A stretch of DNA of 64,000 nt from Arcuatula senhousia (Eukaryota; Mollusca; Bivalvia; Mytilida; Mytilidae). Positions within the stretch are counted from its first letter, which is position 1. Each line of letters begins with the position of its first letter. Of the stretch, positions 1 through 13,500 are shown in pieces. Both the position numbers and the translations under genes were made by a program. The notes beneath the pieces are model-generated. The model saw nothing but the letters and a program-made list of their open reading frames with translations. It ran no database searches and was not told where the DNA came from. The DNA lies in assembly GCA_963971305.1 (NCBI GenBank), contig OZ020310.1, positions 61,143,017-61,207,016 on the forward strand. Direction: 5' to 3'.

Positions 1-165
1 ATCTCCCACATTTTTGTCCTATCTCCAGCTATAAAATCAAAATCTTCAATTTTATCATGACGGATTTGTCACATGTATGACATGTAATTTTATTATGATG
101 TGTTTGAGATTTGAAGAACATTAATTTCATATTGGGACAACTATTTAGAGTGTGTGTGTGTATGT

Positions 166-421
166 TTGTTGGTGTTTAACGCCCTTTATCGATGCACCTG
201 GGCAAAGAAAGGCAGTCGGTTTTAATGGTGGAGGAAACTGGAGTACCCGGAGGAAACCATAACCTTGGGCAGGTAACTGACAAACCTAATCACATACAGT
301 TGGGGAAGCCTTTTTTTGTTAAATACAAACGAGACTCGAACACCAGCTGAGAGGTGATCCGCTAGAGATCAATAGTGTGCTATTAAAACCAGCGCCTTAG
401 ACCACTAGGCCACCCAAGGCC
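166..421 (-). mobile_element. tRNA-derived SINE
   Basis: Read on the minus strand, the element begins near 421 with a tRNA-like head. A box A match (TGGCCTAGTGG) lies near 410 and a box B match (GTTCGAGTC) near 336, the two internal RNA polymerase III promoter elements. A conserved body follows with the doubled phrase TTTCCTCCGGGTACTCC / TTTCCTCCACC, and the tail ends in GGGCGTTAAACACCAACAAAC and a short TG-rich run. Promoter boxes plus a body without coding capacity fit a tRNA-derived SINE. The exact family and target-site duplication were not resolved. Confidence 0.75.
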
Positions 422-629
422 CCCAACTATTTTGATGTTATTTGTTGGAGTATGCATATCATAACTGAAGACCATTATTTAATTATTATTCTGATCTTAA
501 ACAATGATCTGCCACTTGATCAACAACCTTTTATTTAATGAAGCTATTCTTTATCTAAATGTAGTGTACTTTGAACTTCTATCGATTTGATTTTTACTGT
601 GTGTTAGTTTGTGCTTTGTTATTGATTAT

Positions 630-1340
630 CATTAGGGGGAAGGTTGGCGCCAAAAAGCTAGTTTTAGTTTTTGTGCTTTGTCTAGGAATATTGATAGGGG
701 GAAGGTTGGGCCCAAAAAACTAGTTTAACCTCGCCACATATAACATGTGCCTGTCCTAAGCCAGGAATCTTTGACAAAGCTTTCGTTTGTCCTTGTCTTT
801 TTGATGTTTTTTGTTCCTTGTTTAAGAAGGGGGTCTATCTGTGACTATTACAGGGCTGGATTTGAATTATATGCATCTTATTTAGACCATGGGCCAATTG
901 CAGAACCGCGAGCAGTGACATATGGCTTCGTTGAAGGCTGCTGGCGGCTGTCCATTGTGGTTTTTCTAAATTGCCGTTTAATTGTGGGCTGTGTCGCGTA
1001 CACTTATTCCACATCTCTTTATTTTCTATTTAACCCCGCCACATTTTAATGTGCCTGTCCTAAGCCAGGAATCTTTATCAAAGCTTATGTTTGTATTTAG
1101 TCTTATTTATGTTAATTGTTTTTTTGTCAAGAAGAGGGTCTTTCAATGCACATTTGGATTGGGCTTGAATCATATGTATTTTATTTTCAATTCAGGGGCC
1201 AATTGAAAAACAGCGAGCAGCGACCGCTGGTCACATTGAAGGCTGCTGGCTGTTTTCCATTGTGGATATTTAAAATATACGTTTATAATGTAGGTTGTGT
1301 CGCGTACACTTATTCCACATCTCATTTTCTTCTATTTGGT
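630..1340 (+). repeat. dispersed repeat, two copies in tandem
   Basis: Two copies of one dispersed sequence, about 630-1025 and 1034-1325. Each carries the phrases GTGCCTGTCCTAAGCCAGGA and TTGAAGGCTGCTGGC and ends near GTGTCGCGTACACTTATTCC. Other copies lie at about 2897-2982, 8196-8480 and 11373-11762 (plus) and 16680-16742 and 33058-33290 (minus). Short open frames in several copies start MPVLSQES but end differently and look non-coding. The block lies just past the SLCO stop codon, so it would fall in that gene's 3' UTR. Family unknown. Confidence 0.7.
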
Positions 1341-1367
1341 CCTTTATCTTTAGACTTTACAAATTCT

Positions 1368-1540
1368 TCAAGATAAAACAAGCACTTTACACGGTTCGTT
1401 CACTTTGTAATTTTGTTCCGACATAACATATCTTATACATACTGTTATAGTGCCTGTATCCTCCTTGTCTCTGAGATACATCATGATCCACACACACAAA
1501 AATAGTATAGCACCAAGCAGCTTCAGGCCAGCTGAAACTC
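1368..1540 (-). CDS. SLCO: SLCO exon 10: twelfth membrane segment and C-terminal tail
   Basis: The acceptor TTTATTGTAG precedes 1540. Two bases complete a phase-1 glycine codon, then GVSAGLKLLGAILFLCVWIM forms the last membrane helix, followed by a charged tail (YLRDKEDTGT) and a TGA at 1370-1368. This continues FRYKYV from exon 9 as in other OATPs. One uncertainty: ACA|GTATGT near 1444 could act as a donor, in which case the last tail residues would come from a further exon beyond the left window edge. Read straight through, the tail is about 35 residues. Confidence 0.88.
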
Positions 1541-4500
1541 CTACAATAAATGCATAGGATTCATCATTTTTGTTTTATCATTGTGTCAATTTTAAGCATT
1601 AAAGTGATCAAGATTGTCAGTTGTGTACGATATTTCACAGTTATCCCCTGCTGAAAGTTTACCAAAAACGTGAAAAACAAGAAATCTGTGAGCCAATGCT
1701 CACTAGTGATACCCTCGCTTTCACAACTCTGTCTTGTGTTAAATATAAAATTAAAGGTTTTTGAAATCTATATCCAATGGTGTCCATCTTAAGTTTTATT
1801 CAATTTGATGGATCCAAAAGTGTATTCCACAATACATCATAACCAAATCAAACTTGTAACCAAATATCAGCAACTTAGCAGTTATAGCTGCTGAGTAAAA
1901 AGCACAAAAAAGCAGGACAGAAAAAGTGTTTGGTTAACAGGAAGTAGATGTCCGATGGACCTACCCCGTACTTAACAATGCATTATGTCTAAATAAATCT
2001 CGTTTTCCAACTATCAGCAACCCAGGAGTTATAATTGCTGAGTTTTTGTGAAATAAAAAGTGTGACAAAATTCTTAAAACAGAAAGTAAATGTCTAATGG
2101 ACCTACAAATGGATCCCACAATGCATCATACCTATAATAAGCTTGTTACCAAATTAAACCAACCTAGCAGTAATGGTAGCTGAGGTATCAGTAAATTAAG
2201 AAATAATTCATGGCCGCCCGTGGTTTATTGGAGATTTAACCATGGGTGCCCATTATTTTCGTGGATATTTTACCCAGAGTGTAGCGAGGGGTAAAATAGA
2301 CACAAATTATGACATAATTTTCGTGTATTTTACCCCTCGCTCCGCTACGCTCTGGGTAAAATATCCACAAAGATAATGGGCACCCATGGTTAAATCGAAA
2401 ATAAACCACGGCCGGACATGAATTATTTCTATTCTAATATGACAATTTTGTGATTTCAAAGATTAGTTAGTTAGTTAGTTATTGCTTTACTCCCAAGCAG
2501 CACGATTTCGGCTATATCCGGGAGATGAACATGAAAATGGTGATACAATGAACATGAGTGATTTCAAAGACCTATAGAGTACATGTTACAGAAGCCAATT
2601 TGTTGTTTCTTGCTACCTTTATGTGCAAATGATCAGTTATAACGTCGGCAATTTCAGCGTAAAATCATATAATGACGTTGCCATTTCTAGCGCAAAATAA
2701 ACTGTGACGTCCACCTGTGTTTTATTGGAATTTAAACATGGCTTATCGCCATGGTTTCTATTGTTCTTTCCGGGAACCCATATTAAAATAAAAAGTATGA
2801 CAGAGAGTGGGATGAATATCTCTAAAGTTTTTGGTAATCAGGAAGTAGATGTCTGATGACGCTTCTAACATATCCCACAATGCATTGTGTATACAAAGTT
2901 GTGGTTTTTCTGAATTGTCGCTTGATTGTGGGCTGTGTCGCGTACACTTATTCCACATCTCATTATTTTCTATTGTTACTAAATATCAGCAACCTACAAG
3001 TAATGATAGCTGAATTGTAAGTAATTAAACACCTTGATGAAAAGTGAGAGGGAACCAAATACGGAACAGGTAAAACAGTATTCCCCCCCTTCTTTGAAGC
3101 AGGTGCATAATTGAGACAGCTTAAATTTAACTCCCCCTTTTGGATAAAAATAATGCAACTTGATAAGATTACCTGCTATAGGGTGTGTTTACAGGTTGGT
3201 ACTCTGAGTTGTTTTAGTGCTTTGTTGAAGATGATACATGTATATCAATAGGTAGAAGGTAAGATTTAACACTAGTTTAAGCCCACCATATTTTACCTGC
3301 CAGCACTCCACAGAGAGTGTTTAAATTTTAAGTTTTGTTATAAATGATAAAACACTTTTATTTAGATTTTGTAGTAATGAAATACAAGTACATATGTCAT
3401 ACTTCTTGCATACCAAGTTACATTAAAATCTGTTCAGTAATTTCAGAGGAGTTGTCTCCACAACAGAATTGTTGGCAAATTCAAAAGTCCAAAAGGGCCA
3501 TAACTCCACAAAATTTTGCAGATTAAAAATTCCTGGTAATGAGGACATAGTTAGTACTTCTTGCATACCATTTTTCATTAAATCCTGCTCAAAAGTTCCA
3601 GAGGAGTTGCATGAATGATGATGAATCAGGATTTTCAGCTAATATTTAAGTCCAAAGGGCAATAACTCCCACACATATATGCAGATTATTAATTCCTGGT
3701 AATTCGCACATTTACATAGTGTGTGATTCTTGCACACCAACTTTCATTAAATTCTGTTCATTAGTTTAATTAAGAGGAGTTATGTCCACACAAAGGGCCA
3801 TAACTCCAATAAAACCTTGTGGATTAAAAATTCCTGCTAACATGCTCAACTACATGTGGTGAACTTCATGCATTTTAAGTTTCATTAAATTCTGATGAGT
3901 GGTTTCTGAGGAGTTGTGTTCACAAACTGTGATCACAGACAGACGGACAGACCAGTCAAAAACATTACATCCTCTAGAGCTTTGTTGCGTGGGGTTTAAT
4001 AAACATATTTGTCCCTGAGAGCCATACTTATATGTATACAAAATTAACTTAATGACAGACAGACAGACAAATTTTAGGGCTGCACTAGACATGACTTACC
4101 CACATATTTATATCTGAACTGTACAATATCATACAGAACACATGACCCGTGTCGACCACACTTCTCGTTCCAGACTAGACATGACTTACCCACGTATTTA
4201 TATCTGAACTGTACAATATCATACAGAACACATGACCCGTGTCGACCACACTTCTTGTTCCAGACTAGACATGACTTACCCACGTATTTATATCTGAACT
4301 GTACAATATCATACAGAACACATGACACGTGTCGTCCACACTTCTCGTTCGTGACTAGACATGACTTACCCACGTATTTATATCTGAACTGTACAATATC
4401 ATACAGAACACATGACCCGTGTCGACCACACTTCTTGTTCCAGACTAGACATGACTTACCCACATATTTATATCTGAACTGTACAATATCATACAGATCA

Positions 4501-7500
4501 CATGACCCGTGTCGACCACACTTCTCGTTCGTGACTAGACATGACTTATCCACGTATTTATATCTGAACTGTACAATATCATACAGAACACATGACCCGT
4601 GTCGTCCACACTTCTCGTTCCAGACTAGACATGACTTACCCACGTATTTATATCTGAACTGTACAATATCATACAGAACACATGACCCGTGTCGACCACA
4701 CTTCTCGTTCGTGACTAGACATGACTTACCCACGTATTTATATCTGAACTGTACAATATCATACAGAACACATGACCCGTGTCGTCCACACTTCTCGTTC
4801 GTGACTAGGCATGACTTACCCACGTATTTATATCTGAACTGTACAATATCATACAGAACACATGACACGTGTCGACCACACTTCTCGTTCGTGACTAGAC
4901 ATGACTTACCCACGTATTTATATCTGAACTGTACAATATCATACAGATCACATGACCCGTGTCGACCACACTTCTCGTTCGTGACTAGACATGACTTACC
5001 CACGTATTTATATCTGAACTGTACAATATCATACAGATCACATGACCCGTGTCGACCACACTTCTCGTTCGTGACTAGACATGACTTACCCACGTATTTA
5101 TATCTGAACTGTACAATATCATACAGATCACATGACCCGTGTCGACCATACTTCTCGTTCGTGACTAGACATGACTTACCCACGTATTTATATCTGAACT
5201 GTACAATATCATACAGAACACATGACACGTGTCGACCACACTTCTCGTTCGTGACTAGACATGACTTACCCACGTATTTATATCTGAACTGTACAATATC
5301 ATACAGAACACATGACCTGTGTCGACAACACTTCTCGTTCGTGACTAGACATGACTTACCCACGTATTTATATCTGAACTGTACAATATCATACAGAACA
5401 CATGACCCGTGTCGACCACACTTCTCGTTCGTGACTAGGCATGACTTACCCACGTATTTATATCTGAACTGTACAATATCATACAGAACACATGACCCGT
5501 GTCGACCACACTTCTCGTTCGTGACTAGACATGACTTACCCACGTATTTATATCTGAACTGTACAATATCATACAGATCACATGACCCGTGTCGACCACA
5601 CTTCTCGTTAGTGACTAGACATGACTTACCCACGTATTTATATCTGAACTGTACAATATCATACAGAACACATGACCCGTGTCGATCACACTTCTTGTTC
5701 GTGACTAGACATGACTTACCCACGTATTTATATCTGAACTGTACAATATCATACAGAACACATGACCCGTGTCGACCACACTTCTCGTTCGTGACTAGAC
5801 ATGACTTACCCACGTATTTATATCTGAACTGTACAATATCATACAGAACACATGACACGTGTCGACCACACTTCTCATTCGTGACTAGACATGACTTACC
5901 CACGTATTTATATCTGAACTGTACAATATCATACAGAACACATGACCCGTGTCGTCCACACTTCTCGTTCGTGACTAGACATGACTTACCCACGTATTTA
6001 TATCTGAACTGTACAATATCATACAGAACACATGACACGTGTCGTCCACACTTCTCATTCGTGACTAGACATGACTTACCCACGTATTTATATCTGAACT
6101 GTACAATATCATACAGAACACATGACCCGTGTCGTCCACACTTCTCGTTCGTGACTAGACATGACTTACCCACGTATTTATATCTGAACTGTACAATATC
6201 ATACAGAACACATGACCCGTGTCGACCACACTTCTCGTTCGTGACTAGACATGACTTACCCACGTATTTATATCTGAACTGTACAATATCATACAGAACA
6301 CATGACCCGTGTCGTCCACACTTCTCATTCGTGACTAGACATGACTTACCCACGTATTTATATCTGAACTGTACAATATCATACAGAACACATGACCCGT
6401 GTCGACCACACTTCTCGTTCCAGGCTAGACATGACTTACCCACGTATTTATATCTGAACTGTACAATATCATACAGAACACATGACCCGTGTCGACCACA
6501 CTTCTTGTTCCAGACTAGACATGACTTACCCACGTATTTATATCTGAACTGTACAATGTCGTACAGAACACATGACCCGTGTCGTCCACACTTCTCATTC
6601 GTGACTAGACATGACTTACCCACGTATTTATATCTGAACTGTACAATATCATACAGAACACATGACACGTGTCGACCACACTTCTCGTTCCAGACTAGAC
6701 ATGACTTACCCACATATTTATATCTGAACTGTACAATATCATACAGAACACATGACCCGTGTCGACCACACTTCTCGTTCGTGACTAGACATGACTTACC
6801 CACGTATTTATATCTGAACTGTACAATATCATACAGAACACATGACCCGTGTCGTCCACACTTCTCATTCGTGACTAGACATGACTTACCCACGTATTTA
6901 TATCTGAACTGTACAATATCATACAGAACACATGACACGTGTCGACCACACTTCTCGTTCCAGACTAGACATGACTTACCCACATATTTATATCTGAACT
7001 GTACAATATCATACAGATCACATGACCCGTGTCGACCACACTTCTCGTTCGTGACTAGACATGACTTACCCACGTATTTATATCTGAACTGTACAATATC
7101 ATACAGAACACATGACCCATGTCGTCCACACTTCTCGTTCGTGACTAGACATGACTTACCCACGTATTTATATCTGAACTGTACAATATCATACAGAACA
7201 CATGACCCGTGTCGACCACACTTCTCGTTCGTGACTAGACATGACTTACCCACGTATTTATATCTGAACTGTACAATATCATACAGAACACATGACCCGT
7301 GTCGTCCACACTTCTCGTTCGTGACTAGACATGACTTACCCACGTATTTATATCTGAACTGTACAATGTCGTACAGAACACATGACCCGTGTCGACCACA
7401 CTTCTCGTTCCAGACCAGGCACGACGTGTCTATAGTATTACCAAACATTATAGGACCTGGGATATAGGCTGAAAAAGTAACAAAAATATTAATTTAAAAC

Positions 7501-10500
7501 ATTATTTAAGATTAATTTAAAATCTGTCAAAGTAGAAAAAGGCCGGATTTTGTTTAACAGGAAGTAGGTGAGCGACAGATCTGAAATTGACTCCCACATT
7601 ATGGGACCCCACCCTGATGCTGTAAACCAAGTATCAAGTGGCTGTAGAAGGTGCTGAGAAAACTGTTACGAAGATTTCTTCAACACCCACTCAGCCCTGC
7701 CTGCCCCACATTCACCGTTTTATTACATAGATTTTTCATTCAGTAGCAGACTTTGAAATTGGCCACCAGCGTTATGCCCTAGCTGATAAAAGGCTTTAAA
7801 ATGTGTGTTGTTGAATGCCCGCCTGGCTTGTGATATTTCTAAAAAAAGTATAAAAAGTAGTATATCTATTTTGTTGGGCTTGTAAAATTTTCTGAGGGCT
7901 TTCTTGTTTGAAAAATGTACAAGCCCTTCTGGTTTGTGATGTGAAATATATAAGTTGAAGACTGATTAATGGCAGATTTCATAAAACATGAAGTAGATTA
8001 GAGACAAACATGTGATGCTTCATATGAAATATCAAGAACTTGAGATTAGTAGTTGGTGAGAAAACTGTTATGAAAAAGTGTTCCCTGCCTGCTATCTGCT
8101 TCATGAAACCTGGCCAAAATTATATTATAAAAAATCAAACCAAACAATCAGATTTTCTCATAAAAGGATCAACAAACTAAGTAACTTCAAATAGACCTGC
8201 CACACTTTAAATGTGCCTGTCCTAAGCCAGGAATGTTTATCAAAGCTGATTTTTGTATTCATCCAAATTATGTTGTTTTTTGTCAAAAAGAGAGTCTTTC
8301 ATTTACACTTGAGGATTGGGATTGAATCATATGTAGTTTATTTTCAATCCAGGGCCAATTGCAAAACAGCAAGCAACAACCGCTGGTCACATTGAAGGCT
8401 GTGTTTTCCATTGTGGATTTTTAAAAATTATTGTAAATATGGTAGGTTATGTCGCATACACTTTTCAACATCTCATCATCTTCTCTTCATCTTATCTAGT
8501 TTAATATTAAAATTGGATGCCTATCCTAGTTTTCATTAAAAAGAGGAATGTGAAAGAGGTTAAAAAAACAAAAAAAAAACATGACAATAAGCACTTGTCA
8601 GGAAACATGACTTTTTAAACCATTAGCAAGAAAATAAATTGGGTAGAGTAAATAACCAAGATATGATCAAAGGTAGGTAAACGCATCTGATTTTACAAGT
8701 TCCGCACACAAGTTAAATCTGAGTACCTTCCCGCACTCATTTGAATGGTGTATGAATTTAGACATCAGTAGTCATGCCGACAACACAATACAAATCATGA
8801 CATCATAATTGAGTTTGTCGGGAAAGGACCAAATGATGAAAATATTTTGGATATTTCACACCGTGAATTTACCAGATTTTATTTCTCTGGGAAAAATCAG
8901 TATTTATATACTGTTTAATCATTTATTTTTGTGGAGATACAATTTAGTGGTTCAGAGCACAAAACTGAATTGGAGGGGACAAATTTTCGTGGATATTTAA
9001 TTTTGGTATACACTCATCAACTAAATATTCTAAATTCGTGGGGATTGAATTTCGTGGATTTCTCGTACCCACGAAATAAACGAATATTTCTGCTTCTACA
9101 GTACATCTAGGTAATAAAGATTATTTATTTAGATGACCATATAAAAATCGGTAAATAACAAGATAACTGATGGACTCATTCAATGGTATTTTAAGTTTTT
9201 TATGTGTATTGACTACAGCTTACCAAACAGTCTGAGTATCACAAACTGAAGCCCTAAAGCAAAACTCTTCTCCTCTTCATGAACTGACCTTAAATGAAAA
9301 ATTTATAATAGATAAATGTTAAAATTCAAGTTCATTTTGATGATACTGATTCTCTTTTTATGCAATTATTCTGTGTCCATAAAGTGGACATTCTCTAATA
9401 ATTGTACAATTACATGTCTTGAATAATGTTTAAATCATTTGATTAAAATTCTTTTTATTTCATCTTAAGAAATATAAGAAAAATTTTGACAGGTCTGTAT
9501 ATGAATGCCAATTTACAATACACATGTTACAAGTTTGAACATCTAAGGATTTTTTTTCAACACTTATACTATAGTGTGAAATTTTTATGGACAAGTGTTA
9601 ATTGTATGGTATTTTGTAAACCTGCTTCCTTTGACAGCATTATTGATTTTATATGATATGTATCTATGTACCAACAAGATAAAGGTCAAGGTGACTTACC
9701 TCAGGGTCATCAGCCAGCATAAAGGTCAAAAGTCACTTACCTCAAGGTCACCATAAGGAGGGGCATCTGTGTACCAGCCACAGTGAAGGTCACAACCACG
9801 AGTAGGAACAGGAATGGATACAGATTGTGGCATGTTGATTTACATGGTCCATTGGTTGCCACCGGTGACACGATCACCTCGGGGGATATGTTAGAATCAT
9901 CCATGATGCAGGAACACCCACTGAAGTTCTGAAAATAGATAAATCATAACTATATTTTATTTTGTCCTACCCTGATGTAAATTTGCTTAATACTTAATTA
10001 CGATATTTTATCTCCTAACCCTATATTGATCTTTTTGGTCATTGTTGTAATATTTTTGGTTTCTGTTTTTGTTTATCAAATATAATATTCTACCGTTTTC
10101 CACGTTTTCTACTCCTAGCTTGTCTGATGAAGGTTAATCCAGAAAAGCGCTTCACACGAAGTACAATTTTGCTGTTGTACATTTATCAAAATCATTTCAA
10201 TATGTGGATCGTGTCTTTCTGGCACATATTCCATATTCTTTCATTTTTAATAGACTATAACCTTACAATAACATGTGTGCAGACAAACAGACCAATTACT
10301 ATATGTCCCTTTTCATGTCACACAGGTGGGGCAAAAAAAGACTACAATAAACATCATTCATGTTAATATATTTTTGATTAGTAAAATGTAATAATCAATT
10401 ACAAAATACAGGTTCAATACATCTTGGAAAATAATAACAATCAGCCAAACTTAAATTTTGCACATACAAATCTATATAGTTCAAATAGTAGATTTTGGAT

Positions 10501-13500
10501 GACATGTATGTCATTCATGGATCGGCATTTTTGTAGTTAATTTTGGATACCAATAGCTTTTATATCTTGAATAGCTGTGGATGAAGACTGGGTTAGCTTT
10601 TCTTCTGTTGTAATATAACCTGGAACATCCAGGATGACATAAACAGAAGTATGTTATTCCATTAGCCAAGACTCTTGCCACAGGATAGAATGGCGGAAAG
10701 AGGGGTGACACTTACAGTTAGTTTCTCCTCTGGTGTTATATAACTGTAGAATCGTGTACATCCAGCGTGACAGGGTGAGAAGTAGGTTATCCCATTGATA
10801 CCACAGATCGGTTGCGACTCTCGCGTGGAACAATCGCAATTCATGTTACATGTAGAGGTCAGATTGGTCTCTAGGTTACCAAGGTCAAACTCTTCACTGT
10901 CAAGGCCAGTGCTGTAAAAGAAGGATTTATATAAATTAAGATATTACAAAAGATACAGATCTTATTATATACAATGGACTGACACTGAGGAGATGTGAGG
11001 GTTACCATCCCGGGGTAATCACATGCCTGGGTGTCAGACTTGACTGACACGAATTTTCTTTATATCTTTTTCATGTTTTTATTATCTACATTTCGGATTG
11101 TCTTTTTAAAATTGTATATAACAGCAAAAGTGTCTTTCATTCTACTACACATGGCAGTATCATTGGTGCTGGATTTGGCTTCCCGGTTCAAAACATTCAT
11201 GCTTTGTGAGTAGTTTTCTCTCAATACTTAGGTTCTTGACTTTCCAATGTTTCGATTCAAATGCTACTAATGATAGGTTGCATATTAAGCATATCAAAAT
11301 TTACTGTTTTTATATCTGCTTTGGTCTCTAGGTTACCAAGGTCAAACTCTTCACTTTCAAGGCCCGTGATGCGTTAAGTTTTTTGTGCTTTGTCTAGAAT
11401 ATTGATAGGGGGAAGGTTGGGCCCAAAAACTAGTTTAACCCCGCCACATTTTATATGTGCCTGTCCTAAGCCAGGAATCTTTGACAAAGCTTTTGTTTGT
11501 ACTTGTCTTTTTGATGTTTTCTGTTCCTTGTTTAAGAAGACGGTCTATCTGTGACTATTTCAGGACTGGATTTGAATTATATGCATTTTATTTAGACCAT
11601 GGGCAAATTGCAGAACTGCGAGCAGTGCCAAATGGCCTAAGCAGTGCCAAATGGACTCGTTGAAGGCTGCTGGCTGTTGTCCATTGTGGTTTTTCTAAAT
11701 TGCCGCTTAATTGTGGGTTGTGTCACATACACTTATTCCACATCTCATTATTTTCTATTTGGTATTTTGGTTATTTTCTTCAGTGGATTTTTTTCTAAAC
11801 TGATTGTAATTTTTGTGGTTTCAGTTGTATATCTGCAACTAGCAATGTGTTTCAAAGTCAGTTTTTTTTAACATACAACATCAACATGTAATTCTAAAAT
11901 AGTCCTGGAAAGTATAATAAGTAGATGTTCAAAGCCTGAATTTACCTGTTAACATAAGCATGATATGGGAATGTTGCCCCAGTCATCTTGTACTCACCTG
12001 TTAACATAAGCATGATATGGGAATGTTATCCCTGCTATCTTGTACTTACCTGTTAACATAACCATGATATGGGAATGTTGCCCCAGCCATCTTGTACTTA
12101 CCAGTTAACATAAGCATGATATGGGAATGTTGCCCCAGCCATCTTGTACTCACCTGTTAACATAACCATGATATGGGAATGTTGCCCCAGCCATCTTGTA
12201 CTTACCAGTTAACATAAGCATGATATGGGAATGTTGCCCCAGCCATCTTGTACTTATCTGTTAACATAAGCATGATATGGGAATGTTGCCCCAGCCATCT
12301 TGTACTCACCTGTTAACATAAGCATGATATGGGAATGTTGCCCCAGATATCTTGTACTCACCTGTTAACATAAGCATGATATGGGAATGTTGCCCCAGAT
12401 ATCTTGTACTCACCTGTTAACATAAGCATGATATGGGAATGTTGCCCCAGCCATCTTGTACTTACCTGTTAACATAAGCATGATATGGGAATGTTGCCCC
12501 AGCCATCTTGTACTTACCTGTTAACATAAGCATGATATGGGAATGTTGCCCCAGCCATCTTGTACTCACCTGTTAACATAAGCATGATATGGGAATGTTG
12601 CCCCGGCCATCTTGTAATTACCTGTTAACATAAGCATGATATGGGAATGTTGCCCCAGCCATCTTGTACTTAACTGTTAACATAAGCATGATATGGGAAT
12701 GTTGCCCCAGCCATCTTGTACTTACCTGTTAACATAAGCATGATATGGGGATGTTGCCCATGCCATCTTGTACTTACCTGTTAACATAAGCATGATATGG
12801 TAATGTTGCCCCGGCCATCTTGTACTTACCTGTTAACATAAGCATGATATGGGAATGTTGCCCATGCCATCTTGTACTTACCTGTTAACATAAGCATGAT
12901 ATGGGGATGTTGCCCATGCCATCTTGTACTTACCTGTTAACATAAGCATGATATGGGAATGTTGCCCCAGCCATCTTGTACTTACCTGTTAACATAAGCA
13001 TGATATGGGAATGTAGCCCCGGCCATCTTGTACTTACCTGTTAACATAAGCATGATATGGGAATGTTGCCCCTGGCCATCTTGTACTTACCTGTTAACAT
13101 AAGCATGATATTGGAATGTTGCCCGGCCATCTTGTACTTACCTGTTAACATAAGCATTATATGGGAATGTTGCCCCAGCCATCTTGTACTCACCTGTTAA
13201 CATAAGCATGATATGGGAATGTTGCCCCAGCCATCTTGTACTCACCTGTTAACATAAGCATGATATGGGAATGTTGCCCCAGCCATCTTGTACTCACCTG
13301 TTAACATAAGCATGATATGGGAATGTTGCCCCAGCCATCTTGTACTTACCTGTTAACATAAGCATGATATGGGAATGTTGCCCCAGCCATCTTGTACTTA
13401 CCTGTTAACATTAACATGATATGGGAATGTTGCCCAAGCTATCTTGTACTTACCTGCTAACACAAGTATGATATGGGAATGTTGCCCCAGCCATCTTGTA

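Larger units (their letters stand above)
1541..4083. other. SLCO intron 9, part not in the array
   Basis: Non-coding. It holds a foldback at 2201-2428, a partial dispersed-repeat copy at 2897-2982, a short TAGT run near 2466, and about four diverged copies of a ~150-bp repeat at 3400-4080. Several segments share the phrase AACAGGAAGTAGATGTC, which recurs elsewhere in the window. I see no exon here. Confidence 0.6.

Noticed and set aside
300..421. Functional tRNA gene
   Set aside because: Box A and box B are present, but the sequence does not fold into a proper acceptor stem and continues into a SINE body.
747..1376. Small proteins starting MPVLSQES (also at 8213 and 11457)
   Set aside because: They come from copies of one dispersed repeat; the copies diverge in frame and length, with no sign of coding constraint.
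4074..7448. 1,124-codon open frame on the minus strand as a giant repeat protein gene
   Set aside because: The start of the frame is SLCO exon 9 with its own acceptor and donor; the rest is the amplified exon-donor unit. OATP conservation into exon 10 shows the first donor is the normal one.
4255..7467. 1,070-codon open frame on the plus strand
   Set aside because: Antisense to the same array; a 90-base unit that is open in one copy is open in all. No family features.
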